Shown piece after piece: positions 51,511 to 60,103 of a stretch of DNA of 64,000 nucleotides (position 1 is the stretch's first letter; the number at the start of each line of letters is the position of its first letter). This stretch comes from Alkalihalobacillus sp. TS-13 (GTDB lineage: Bacteria; Bacillota; Bacilli; Bacillales; Fictibacillaceae): NCBI RefSeq assembly GCF_019720915.1, contig NZ_JAHKSI010000002.1, positions 414,471-478,470 on the forward strand. The letters are read 5' to 3'. Below the pieces are notes generated by a model, which was not told the DNA's origin, did no database searches, and saw only the letters and a program-made list of their open reading frames with translations. The translations under genes were made by a program, and so were the position numbers.

Positions 51511-51573
51511 AATCCCTTGGGCAATGAATGATCCAATTTCAGAATTGGGTTATTTTGTGAAGCTCAAGGGATT
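51511..51573 (+). promoter_or_regulatory. Two-level hairpin before the NagD-type gene
   Basis: AATCCCTTG pairs with CAAGGGATT, and inside it CCAATT pairs with AATTGG around TCAG. ATTTTATT follows. It could be a terminator for the MBL gene or a leader element of the HAD gene. Its left edge resembles the hairpin at 47075-47138. Confidence 0.55.
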
Positions 51574-51597
51574 ATTTTATTGATAACGGAGGATGAG

Positions 51598-52383
51598 ATG
51601 AGAGAAATCAAAGGATATATTTTTGATTTGGATGGAACGATCTACCTTGGTAAACAGTTGATAAAAGCCGCTGATAAAGTAATTCAAACCCTTCAACAAG
51701 AAGGAAAGCAAATCTTGTTTCTCACAAATAAAACAATCGAATCCAGACAGAAATACGTAGAAAAGCTAAAAAACTTCAATATTGATGTGACGGTGGACAA
51801 TATTTTGAATCCTACCGTCACATTGATTAACTACCTGAATAACAACCACCCAGACTCGAAACTTTATATCATAGGTGAACAGATCATTAAAGATGAAATC
51901 AAGCTTGCAGGGTTTCCAATCGCACTTACACCTGAAGAGACCGATATTGTGATTCTCTCTTGGGATCGGGATTTTCATTATGATCATTTGAACTTTGCTT
52001 ATCAATCCGTAAAAAATGGAGCCAGGACGATTGCAACCAACCCTGATAGAACGTGTCCAGTTGAATTTGGTGAGGTGCCGGATTGCGCAGGAATGATCGG
52101 AGCTTTGGAAGGCGTGACAGGAAGGAACATTGATTTACAGATAGGAAAACCATCTGTAATAACCGTTGAAGCTGCAATCGATATCCTCAAGTTATCTCCG
52201 GATCAGTGTGTTGTGATCGGAGACCGGCTTGAAACGGATATCCGGATGGGAATCGAGGCTGGGATGAAAACCGTACTTGTCCTTTCTGGCGTTACTCGTG
52301 CACAAGATGTTCCACAATCAGATTGGCAACCGGATCATGTATTTTCATCCGTAAAAGGGTTATTGTTCAATAAAGTTCTTTAA
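51598..52383 (+). CDS. HAD-IIA phosphatase (NagD/AraL/PGP-like)
   Basis: This 261-residue protein has motif I IFDLDGTIYLG, motif II FLTNKT, a C2-type cap, the Lys in LQIGKPSVITV and motif IV VVIGDRLETDIRMGIEAGM. This is the NagD/AraL subgroup, which dephosphorylates sugar phosphates, glycerol phosphate or similar. GGAGGATGAG precedes the ATG at 51598; the TTG at 51580 is less likely. It may work with the MBL hydrolase on an imported phosphorylated compound. It could also have its own leader. Confidence 0.87.
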   Translation: MREIKGYIFDLDGTIYLGKQLIKAADKVIQTLQQEGKQILFLTNKTIESRQKYVEKLKNFNIDVTVDNILNPTVTLINYLNNNHPDSKLYIIGEQIIKDEIKLAGFPIALTPEETDIVILSWDRDFHYDHLNFAYQSVKNGARTIATNPDRTCPVEFGEVPDCAGMIGALEGVTGRNIDLQIGKPSVITVEAAIDILKLSPDQCVVIGDRLETDIRMGIEAGMKTVLVLSGVTRAQDVPQSDWQPDHVFSSVKGLLFNKVL

Positions 52384-52485
52384 GCGATAGTTGTTATCAT
52401 TTAAAAAAGAGAGCGGGTTCTGTTTTGAGGTAAAATCGGATTTCGCAGTCAAATCACACGTTTTTCAAAGACAGAGTTGCATATA

Positions 52486-52878
52486 TTGTTGATTTCTGCG
52501 AAATTCACTCCCTTTCCGCAGGCACAAGAAAAGCGGAAGCTACCCGTCTAGTCACGCAGGTCACTGGAGGACTGACGATGAGGCATTTCCGCCGCAGGAA
52601 GTGTGAAGTGATCCAAGTGACTGGTCGCTTGAGCTAGTCATCACTTCATTGCATTTACCTACTTCCACAAGCCTCCTCACTTGGACAGGATGTCAACACA
52701 AAAATGAAATCATTTTCGTGTCTGCGATGAGAATTCTAAGAAGCTTTCCTTATGCTGGCTTCGACGTTCACCACAGGATGGGGTGGTTGTTAGTCGAAAA
52801 TCTTTTTAAATGAGTGGGGTCTCGCCTGGACCGCTATTCCCGCAGGAGTGTCGTAAATTTCCGCTTAAAAATCAATTA
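52486..52878 (+). mobile_element. MITE-like repeat, copy F
   Basis: This full copy has the extended left end TTGTTGATTTCTGCGAAATT and a right end GGAGTGTCGTAAATTTCCGC followed by AATCAATTA. Its internal part lacks the GGCTCGAACCAAACAAAG block present in A, B and D and gains about 100 bases near the right side (including TTAGTCGAA), making it the longest copy. Confidence 0.85.
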
Positions 52879-52903
52879 AATATGAGTATATAAGAAAAAG
52901 AAA

Positions 52904-53500
52904 TCACTTTATACTACTGGATAAAAACATTGAGGCATCTTGATTCATAAAAATACGATTTCCATGATAGAATGTCTTAATTTCAATTGATTTAAATCCA
53001 ACTTCGGATAATCTTTCTTTCAGTTCTTCATGCGAAAAACCGTTATGAACTTTAGGATGATTTATTTTATCGTTTTTGTCAAAATCAATAATAATTAGCT
53101 TGCCACCATTATTTAAAATGTTGAACAATTCTTGTAAAATTTTTTTAGTATCCGGAATATGAAGAAGGACTAGTGACATTAAAACTATGTCTGCCTTAAG
53201 TTCAGGAGTTTCTTGAGTAAAATCTGAATAAAGTACTTTTGAGTTGGTAATTCCTTTGTGAGAAATTTTGGCTTTCGCAACCTCCAACATTTGTTTTGAT
53301 GAATCTACCAACAAAATAGAATCTACTAAATCTGATAATTCTAAACTAATTAGACCAGTACCACTCCCATAGTCTATCAAAGATTTTGATTTACTATTGC
53401 GTAATTCTGGTCTTACTTCCTTAACTATAACTTTAGCTAATTCAATTCTTTCTTCTGTATCATATCTTTTGGCCATCTGTTCAAAAACGTTATTTTCCAT
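52904..53500 (-). CDS. SAM-dependent class I methyltransferase
   Basis: This 198-residue protein has the SAM motif LIDYGSGTGLISLEL (about 41-55), an acidic LLVDSSKQML loop and a motif IV VLMSLVLLHI. The substrate is unknown. GGGGAG precedes the ATG. Its composition is noticeably AT-rich compared with the genes before 52 kb, in line with the rest of the right end. It stands alone. Confidence 0.85.
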   Translation of the reverse strand: MENNVFEQMAKRYDTEERIELAKVIVKEVRPELRNSKSKSLIDYGSGTGLISLELSDLVDSILLVDSSKQMLEVAKAKISHKGITNSKVLYSDFTQETPELKADIVLMSLVLLHIPDTKKILQELFNILNNGGKLIIIDFDKNDKINHPKVHNGFSHEELKERLSEVGFKSIEIKTFYHGNRIFMNQDASMFLSSSIK

Positions 53501-53740
53501 ATTCCACTCCCCTATTTATTAAAAATTAAAGCTACATAGTGGGCATTGTAGTAAAAATCAAACCCCTAAGGCACGATTCTCCCCTTTAAACCCTTTCGTA
53601 TAGAACCCGGTGGGCTAGGAAAGTCTACATAAACAATCTCGTATATTCCTTTCTTATCGAAGCAAATGTTAGATGACCTAAGTATAATATGCTCCTCTGC
53701 TTATGTCATTTGTTGTTCCGCTAAACTGCCCAATTCTTCG
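53501..53740. other. Non-coding stretch without recognised features
   Basis: I see no gene or convincing motif in these 240 bases, which lie between the Ada-like gene's terminator and the methyltransferase ribosome site. The GGTGGG/CCCT-rich piece near 53600 could be the remnant of a coding region, but no frame is supported. Confidence 0.4.
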
Positions 53741-53776
53741 ATAAGAGAAAGGCGATCACCTTGTGTAGGTATCGCC
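53741..53776 (-). terminator. Probable terminator of the Ada-like gene
   Basis: GGCGAT pairs with ATCGCC and inner CACCT with AGGT around TGTGT; CTTTCTCTT follows on the minus strand. Confidence 0.5.
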
Positions 53777-53794
53777 AACATTTGTTAAACATCA

Positions 53795-53837
53795 ATTTTC
53801 TTTATTTGGTTCATTTTCTTTATTTGGTTCATTTTCT
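53795..53837. repeat. 18-bp tandem duplication at the Ada-like stop codon
   Basis: ATTTTCTTTATTTGGTTC occurs twice in a row (53795-53812, 53813-53830) and its first seven bases a third time. The stop codon of the Ada-like gene lies at the last junction. Confidence 0.8.
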
Positions 53838-54401
53838 ATTATTTAATCTATATTCTTTAGGTGAACTATTGGTAACCCTTTTGAATGCTTTGTAAAAGCT
53901 TGATAGCGTTTCATATCCTACCATATAGGCTATTTCTATGCTGGTTAATGATGTTGTAGATAACAAGGTCATCGACTTGTGTATTCTCATTTTCTCAATA
54001 TACATATGAGGAGTTATTCCTGTTTTGGTCCTAAAAATACGATTTAAATAAAATGGACTTACTCCGACCTTATATGCTAAATCCTTCAAATGTAATTTTT
54101 CATCGTAATACTGATGTATGATATTAACTGCTATTTCAACAATCTCTTTTTGGGAATCATAGTCCTCTGTTTGAAGATTAGGTCTACACCTTTTACACGG
54201 TCGAAATCCACTACTTAAAGCATCATTGGCGCTTTCAAAAAATACAATGTTTTCGAATTTAGGTGCTTTAGATTTACATGACGGGCGACAAAATATACCA
54301 GTCGTTTTTACTGCATAGAAGAAAGTACCATCATAGTTCGCATCACACACTATTGTGGCTTCCAACATTTTTTCGGTCGTAAGTTTTTTTGGCGTCTCCA
54401 T
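53829..54401 (-). CDS. Ada-like regulator: zinc-Cys domain plus AraC helix-turn-helix
   Basis: This 190-residue protein has an N-terminal Ada metal-binding domain (CDANYDGTFFYAVKTTGIFC, CRPSC and CKRC supply the four Cys) and a C-terminal AraC-type DNA-binding domain (about 88-188; LKDLAYKVGVSPFYLNRIF, SIEIAYMVGYETLSSFYKAF). It matches B. subtilis AdaA, which senses methyl phosphotriesters in DNA and activates repair genes. No methyltransferase (AdaB) gene is adjacent. It overlaps the permease gene by 59 bases. Its targets could lie elsewhere. Confidence 0.87.
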   Translation of the reverse strand: METPKKLTTEKMLEATIVCDANYDGTFFYAVKTTGIFCRPSCKSKAPKFENIVFFESANDALSSGFRPCKRCRPNLQTEDYDSQKEIVEIAVNIIHQYYDEKLHLKDLAYKVGVSPFYLNRIFRTKTGITPHMYIEKMRIHKSMTLLSTTSLTSIEIAYMVGYETLSSFYKAFKRVTNSSPKEYRLNNRK

Positions 54402-55671
54402 CAAGGGTTAACCTTCCTTTTCGGGACAAAATTTGCTTTTTCAGAAGCATGTATCCTGTATACAAGCCCATAATAATGATTGGAACAAAAATATATAGTT
54501 TAAAAAACGGTAGCACAAGTACACATAGGATTAAAGCAATGAATGAACAAATCCAAGGAACTGATCCTTTTTTAAGTAATTTTATTCCTGCTGCCATTGA
54601 CAAAATGTAAACAAGAATACCGAGTGAAGTAGGAATGAACAAAATGTCATTGAATGTCATTGACAAAAGCGATGTAGTAATAACACCAGCTGTAGCAAAG
54701 AAAATCACAAAAATAATCATCCGCCTTGGAATCTGAGTGGGCGAGTGTAACTGGGATAACTTTTTCGGAAAAGCTCCATCTCTGCCTAATGAAAATCCAA
54801 GTTGTGATAGACTCGCAACAAATGCATTAGAAGTACCTGCACAAATAAGGAAAGCTAAAACCGCTGTTATCACCTTCGCACCCATTCCTAATTCATTTCC
54901 AATTATAACACCAATCGGAGATAGATCGCCTTCTACGAATCCATATGTTGCTGTTCCAATGGTAACGATACTTAAGGCTATGAACAGTACCCCAATGATA
55001 ATTGCACTGACAAGGGTACTATTTACAATATCCTTCTCCGGCTTTTTAAAATTATTGGCAAGGTTACATATTGCCTCCCATCCAAAAAAAGCCCAAAAAA
55101 TTACGGTTATTGCGGTCCCGATTGAAGTCCAGCCATTTGGAACAAATGGAGTGAAATTTACCAATTGGATTTTGGGTAAGGAAACAATCACCGTTATCAG
55201 TAATAAACCTAGTAGACAAGAGCTGAGAATCACTGCTACCTTACCGCTAACTTCAACACCAGAATAATTTGATATCCCGGCAATTAAAAGGATCAGAATC
55301 GCTATGAATGTGTTTTCTAAACCAGACAACCCGAATGCATCGCTTATATAAAAAGCACCTGTTAATGAAACAATTGTCTGTCCAACAGCAGCGGTAACAA
55401 AATAGAACCATCCCACAATATTCCCCATATGATAGCCAAATGACTTTCTTACGAAGGTTGCTGCTCCTCCTGCATCAGGAAATTCACGTGCTAGATTAGC
55501 AAATGAATAAGCCAGTGGAAAACTGATAATGATTACAATCAACCAAGATAATAACGATGCAGGTCCTGCAATCGAGGCTGTAACGCCGGATAAAAAAAGG
55601 ACCCCTGAACCTAAAATGGCAGCAACATACAAAGCAACTGCTTCATATAATCCAATTGTTTTTCTCTCCAT
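54343..55671 (-). CDS. APC-family amino acid permease
   Basis: This 442-residue protein has 12 predicted membrane segments and the APC signature AAILGSGVLFLSGVTASIAGPASLLSW (about 14-40). The substrate is not evident. A charged C-terminal tail of ~25 residues (TLDGDAKKTYDRKNVGSHNS) is read through the start of the Ada-like gene, which is unusual and may have arisen by loss of an earlier stop. AAGG/GGTGAT precedes the ATG at 55671. AT-rich like its neighbours. Confidence 0.87.
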   Translation of the reverse strand: MERKTIGLYEAVALYVAAILGSGVLFLSGVTASIAGPASLLSWLIVIIISFPLAYSFANLAREFPDAGGAATFVRKSFGYHMGNIVGWFYFVTAAVGQTIVSLTGAFYISDAFGLSGLENTFIAILILLIAGISNYSGVEVSGKVAVILSSCLLGLLLITVIVSLPKIQLVNFTPFVPNGWTSIGTAITVIFWAFFGWEAICNLANNFKKPEKDIVNSTLVSAIIIGVLFIALSIVTIGTATYGFVEGDLSPIGVIIGNELGMGAKVITAVLAFLICAGTSNAFVASLSQLGFSLGRDGAFPKKLSQLHSPTQIPRRMIIFVIFFATAGVITTSLLSMTFNDILFIPTSLGILVYILSMAAGIKLLKKGSVPWICSFIALILCVLVLPFFKLYIFVPIIIMGLYTGYMLLKKQILSRKGRLTLDGDAKKTYDRKNVGSHNSV

Positions 55672-55772
55672 ATGATCACCAACCTTCACCACCATTCTAT
55701 CAAGCTAATATTGTTACTTTCATTTCTTATCTTGCTGTTTAATTCTTTAGTACAGTAATAATAAATTTAAAA

Positions 55773-55806
55773 GGTGCACTTTAACGATAAAGTGCACCGA
55801 TTTTTT
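55773..55806. terminator. Bidirectional terminator
   Basis: GGTGCACTTT pairs with AAAGTGCACC around AACGAT. T-rich tracts follow on both strands (GATTTTTT on plus, TTTTAAA on minus). It lies between the SUFU pseudogene and the permease gene. Confidence 0.8.
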
Positions 55807-55861
55807 CACAGGACATCTATTCACTTACCTCGTAATTGCCTCCGTTAACGCAATAAGAATT

Positions 55862-56435
55862 TTACAAGATTGATTGTCGTCCCAAGTTAAAAACATTTAT
55901 TTGTGCTTGTTCAAAAAGTTCCTCTAATGCTTCAAATCCCTGTTCATCAGCATAATTTTTTTCAGCTTCAGATATGGGAACTGCCATTAACTAAGCCACT
56001 TTTTTTCTTTCAAAATCTAATGTCGTTAATTCCTCTTCCCAAAATAAATGGAGATACGAATAAAATATGTCTCATTGGACTGTTTGGTAAATACATACTA
56101 ATAACATCTTTAAAAATACTACCAAGGGAACACTCAAATTTAGAGTTAATAATGTTGAAAGCACAAGTGGCTAATACATTAGGGAAACAATCAAAACCAC
56201 TCGCTCCAACAATTTCAATTCTCAATGGTAAAGACCCGTCTTCATATCCAATTGAATAATCCGATAAACCAAGAGTGGACATTGAAATTACATCATCGAA
56301 CTCTCTGGACTTTACATTGAGAATATCAATAGAGCTTGTATGATTATCGTCCCAATATTTATAAACGCTTGGATTGTCACCAAATGCTTTAAGAGCCGTT
56401 TGTGCAATGCGTTTATTTTCTTCTGATATACTCAA
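55862..56435 (-). pseudogene. SUFU-family (suppressor of fused) protein, broken twice
   Basis: The intact first part (141 codons from a TTG at 56435 with GAGGT upstream) matches SUFU-domain proteins: NPSVYKYWDDNHTSSIDIL, STLGLSDYSIGYEDG, RIEIVGASG and PNSPMRHILFVSPF. In the normal frame it stops at 56010. An extra base in the AAAA run at 56041-56044 shifts the frame; the other frame continues WEEELTTLDFERKKVA, meets a TAG (55991-55993) in place of the family's Trp, and goes on LMAVPISEAEKNYADEQGFE to a stop at 55862. In bacilli SUFU proteins often act as immunity proteins of secreted polymorphic toxins; no toxin gene is near. Confidence 0.85.
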
Positions 56436-56534
56436 CCCAAGACCTCATTTCTTTCAGATTTACCAATAACTTTTCCAATTCCTTATTAAACAATCCTGCC
56501 CACTTCTTGAGTATCTATGGATCCAGTTGCTTAT

Positions 56535-56700
56535 TCAGCAAGTGCCCCCTCGTATGGAGAACAAATATTTAATAATTAGTGGTATGACCTTAACCAAAAC
56601 AAACCCAATAAAGGCTCCGATTATATTTAAAATAATGTCATCGATATCACATACACCCAACTGAGTTATATATTGTATAACTTCAAAAAAAAAACTTATA
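56535..56700 (-). pseudogene. VanZ-family C-terminal fragment
   Basis: The minus strand reads FFFEVIQYITQLGVCDIDD followed by IILNIIGAFIGFVLVKVIP and a stop at 56535. The DIDDIILNIIGAFIG motif is typical of VanZ-like membrane proteins. The N-terminal part is missing; its upstream side abuts the end of the fructokinase pseudogene. There is no start or ribosome site, so this is a remnant. Confidence 0.65.
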
Positions 56701-56701
56701 A

Positions 56702-57657
56702 TTATAATATTTCTTCATATGTTGGGATTGCAGAAATAGCCCCTATTTTTGTACATACCTTCGCCCCAACTTTATTGCTAAACGTAGTTATTTCTTTGAT
56801 CTGTTCAAAATCCCTGATAAATTGATCAAGTTTTTCTTCGTGTGCTAACTTATAAAGCATAGCACCAACAAAGGCATCTCCAGACCAGTTGAATCTATTG
56901 ATTCTACTTCTATGCTGGGGATAGTTTCTTGCTGAAAGCCATTCGATATCAATGTTCCGTGTTTTCCTAATGTTACCGCTACTAAACCCACTCCCAGTTG
57001 ATGGAGTGCCGTTACACCTTTGGTTAATTTACTCATCCCTGTTATTATTCTAAGCTCTTCCTCACTGACTTTAACGAAATTAGCCATAGAAATTCCTAGA
57101 TGAGCGAGCTCTACAAAATCTGATTCTCTATTTTTCCAAAGATCCGAACGATAATTTGGGTCGAAAGAAGTAAAACGTCCATCTTTTTTTGACTGCCTCA
57201 TCATATCTAAATATGTGGATTGAAAGGGATCTTCCAATAGAGCTGTAGCAGAGCCAAAATGAAGAATACGTGCGTTTTTCAACTTGTTTTGATTCATTTC
57301 TTCTTTAGTTAAAAAAGCATCTGCCCCTCGTTTGAATACAAAATCCCTTTCGCCACTTTCTTTCAATGATACAAAAGCTAATGTAGTTCGGTTCTTATTA
57401 TCAAATATAATCATAGAGGTATCTATTTTTAATTCAGCGAGTGTGTTTTTCAAAAAAAGACCAAAAGGGTCATCTCCAACTTTCCCACTGAATGCAGCAG
57501 TGCCCCCTAACTTTACAATGGTTGCACATACGTTGGCAGGTGCCCCTCCTGCCTGTTTTTCGAAGGTTGTCCCCTTGACTAGGTCGGTTCCGACATTTGT
57601 ACAAAAGAAGTCGATTAACAATTCCCCTATACATATGACTGAGGAGTTTGAGTTCAT
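56702..57657 (-). pseudogene. Fructokinase (PfkB family), frameshifted in the catalytic motif
   Basis: The first 260-odd residues are normal PfkB fructokinase: [45 protein letters not shown] and VTLGKHG. At about 56882 the frame breaks inside the GAGDAF motif: the sequence reads DSTGLEMP to a stop at 56845. Restoring one base gives [15 protein letters not shown] and an intact frame through VGAKVCTKIGAISAIPTYEE to a stop at 56702. The catalytic Asp is therefore lost in the shifted product. AAGGAGG precedes the ATG. It is the last gene of the fructan operon. A sequencing error is the alternative, so I call it a pseudogene with caution. Confidence 0.82.
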
Positions 57658-57683
57658 TTATCTGCCTCCTTATTTACTATATT

Positions 57684-59138
57684 TTACTTGAGCGGGGTGG
57701 ATATATAGCTATTTGTAAACCTGACTTTTCCATTGGAAGAGTAAACGGAAATAGCTTCACAAGCTTGATCAGGGTAGATTAAGCTTGTTAGAGCATATTC
57801 CCCTCTATTGATAAACAGTTCAATAGACGAAGAGTCTAATACCATACGCAATTGTATTTCGTCAGTATTTTCCAGCTCCACCATCTGGTCATGGGAAAAA
57901 TTATCCGAGAAATCAACAATCCCTGATTTACTACGATCTAATTTCAAAATCTTCTCTATAGAGTCGATGTCAATGGTCGTCATATGTTCTTTCGTATGAT
58001 GCAGGATAAGACTAAATTGATTTGCATCCAGCATTTCAATATTCAGTACCACTTCTATATAAGGTTTATTAACTTGATATGTTTTCAATCCATCTTCATT
58101 TTCAATTATGCCGTTGATTTCTATTTCTTTGGATAAAAAGTATTCGAGTTCCTTTACTGGATGTTGAATGAGTTTACAGACATCTCCACTTTTTCGAAGA
58201 GAAAGTTGCCTGGGCAGCGTCATTTGACTTCTCCACCCTTCTGTTGGAACTTGATTCGCATAGCGCCAATTACTCATCCATCCAATGTAAATACGTCTCC
58301 CATCTTCTTTAGGAATGTCAGAAAAACTAACCCCTGCATAATTGTCTTTTCCAAAATCCAGCCAATTAATTGACTCATTCTCTGCAATAAATGTAGAACC
58401 ATTAAAAGAACCTATAAAGTATTGTGTTTGAGAACCTATATCATATTGAGTGTTGTCTCCAACACTCACAATCAATACCCATCTTTGTTCATTACTGTTT
58501 TCTACTTTTAATGGAAATAGATCCGGACATTCCCATACCCCATCATGAACACCGATATTATTTCCAAACTCACTTTCAAACTGCCAATCTATCAAATTCG
58601 GTGAAGAATAAAAAGAGATAGTCTGACCAGTAGCTACAACCATTATCCACTTATCTGCTTCTTCATACCAAAATACCTTAGGATCCCTGAAATCTATTTT
58701 TGTGTCATTTATAAGTACTGGATTCCCTTCATACTTCGTCCATGTTCTCCCTTGGTCGTGGCTAAAAGCTAAACTTTGGGTTTGAACTGGCGGTAGTTCT
58801 TCGCCATTCTCAAGATGATGTGTAAAAATAGCTACTACCCCCGGTTCATCTGGAAAAAAACCGGTTGTATTATTCCAATCTACAATTGCACTCCCAGAGA
58901 AAATCATTCCAAATTCATCTGGATATAAGGCTATATCAAGTTCTTCCCATTTAATCATATTTTTACTGACTGCGTGGCCCCAATGCATTGGACCCCATAC
59001 ACTGTCATTTGGGTGATATTGAAAAAATAAATGATACTCTCCTTTGAAATAAACTAACCCATTCGGATCGTTCATCCAATTTCTTTTTGGTGCAAAGTGT
59101 AGATGTGGTCTGTATTTCTTTAAATTATTAGTTGTCAT
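57684..59138 (-). CDS. GH32 beta-fructofuranosidase (sucrose/levan hydrolase)
   Basis: This 484-residue glycoside hydrolase family 32 enzyme has WMNDPNG (21-27, nucleophile Asp 24), FRDPKV (150-155) and ECPD (203-206, acid/base Glu 203), and the C-terminal beta-sandwich domain. It releases fructose from sucrose, levan or fructo-oligosaccharides. There is no signal peptide, so it acts inside on sugars brought in by the ABC importer. GGAGGACC precedes the ATG. It lies between the permease genes and fructokinase, as expected of a LacI-controlled fructan operon. Confidence 0.93.
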   Translation of the reverse strand: MTTNNLKKYRPHLHFAPKRNWMNDPNGLVYFKGEYHLFFQYHPNDSVWGPMHWGHAVSKNMIKWEELDIALYPDEFGMIFSGSAIVDWNNTTGFFPDEPGVVAIFTHHLENGEELPPVQTQSLAFSHDQGRTWTKYEGNPVLINDTKIDFRDPKVFWYEEADKWIMVVATGQTISFYSSPNLIDWQFESEFGNNIGVHDGVWECPDLFPLKVENSNEQRWVLIVSVGDNTQYDIGSQTQYFIGSFNGSTFIAENESINWLDFGKDNYAGVSFSDIPKEDGRRIYIGWMSNWRYANQVPTEGWRSQMTLPRQLSLRKSGDVCKLIQHPVKELEYFLSKEIEINGIIENEDGLKTYQVNKPYIEVVLNIEMLDANQFSLILHHTKEHMTTIDIDSIEKILKLDRSKSGIVDFSDNFSHDQMVELENTDEIQLRMVLDSSSIELFINRGEYALTSLIYPDQACEAISVYSSNGKVRFTNSYISTPLK

Positions 59139-59258
59139 ATTTAGGGTCCTCCATTTGTATGAAACATATCTAGATGTTATATTCTTCTTTTTTCCTCGTA
59201 TACATTGAAATCAATGGTTTCATAAGATAACTACAATAGCTTCCTAAACTCATTATTG

Positions 59259-60101
59259 TTATTTAATTCCTGTTCCTGATCCCCCTAATCCCTGAAGCAA
59301 GTATTTCTGAGCCACGATATAAACGATAATCAATGGTATTGTGGATAGAGTAAGAATCGCCATAACCTGATTAGTGTAAACAGGTGGAGTTGAATTGATG
59401 TTGGTAATAGCTACTTGGAGTGGAAACTTATCCGTATCTGTTAAAACCATCAAAGGCCATAAGTAATCATTCCAACTGGCAATGAAAGATAACGTTCCAA
59501 CCGTCGCAATAGCGGGTTTTGACATTGGGAGAATTATACGCCAAAAGATTATCCAGTAGTTTGCGCCATCTAATTTGACTGATTCTATGACTTCTTCTGG
59601 TACTGCCTTGAAGAAGTTTCTAAACAAATAGATATAGAGCATATTTGCAATCATGGGAAGTACAACTGCCAATCTGGTGTTTACAATCCCTAAGTCATAG
59701 GCGACTGTAAACTGAGTAATAATCAATGTTTCAACTGGAACAATCAATAAAGTTATTAGCAAACCAAATATTAACTTTTTGCCTACAAAATTAAATTTTG
59801 CAAAGGCATATCCAGCCATAGCGTTTACAATAATAGAGCCAATTGTTACCACTACAGCGTATATGAGGCTGTTTAACACATACTTCAGGACATTGAATCT
59901 TGAGAATAATTTTTGATAGGTTTCAAACCATTCTGAAAGATTCATAGCTGGGAGAAGAGATTGAATACTTCCCATATCCATATAAATATCAGCTTCGGGC
60001 TTCATAGAAGAAGCAATCATCCAAATCATTGGAAAGATAAAAATACTAGCTAAAAAAATCAAAAATAGATATTCCGCGATTTTCTTTATTGATTTTTTCA
60101 T
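59259..60101 (-). CDS. ABC sugar transporter permease (MalG type), fructan cluster
   Basis: This 280-residue permease has six membrane segments and the EAA loop VKLDGANYWIIFWRIILPMSKP (about 173-194). It follows the other permease with two bases between stop and start. GGGAGGAAG precedes the ATG. The pair should form the channel for a fructo-oligosaccharide; no ATPase gene is present, so a shared MsmX-like ATPase is expected. Confidence 0.9.
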   Translation of the reverse strand: MKKSIKKIAEYLFLIFLASIFIFPMIWMIASSMKPEADIYMDMGSIQSLLPAMNLSEWFETYQKLFSRFNVLKYVLNSLIYAVVVTIGSIIVNAMAGYAFAKFNFVGKKLIFGLLITLLIVPVETLIITQFTVAYDLGIVNTRLAVVLPMIANMLYIYLFRNFFKAVPEEVIESVKLDGANYWIIFWRIILPMSKPAIATVGTLSFIASWNDYLWPLMVLTDTDKFPLQVAITNINSTPPVYTNQVMAILTLSTIPLIIVYIVAQKYLLQGLGGSGTGIK

Positions 60102-60103
60102 TA

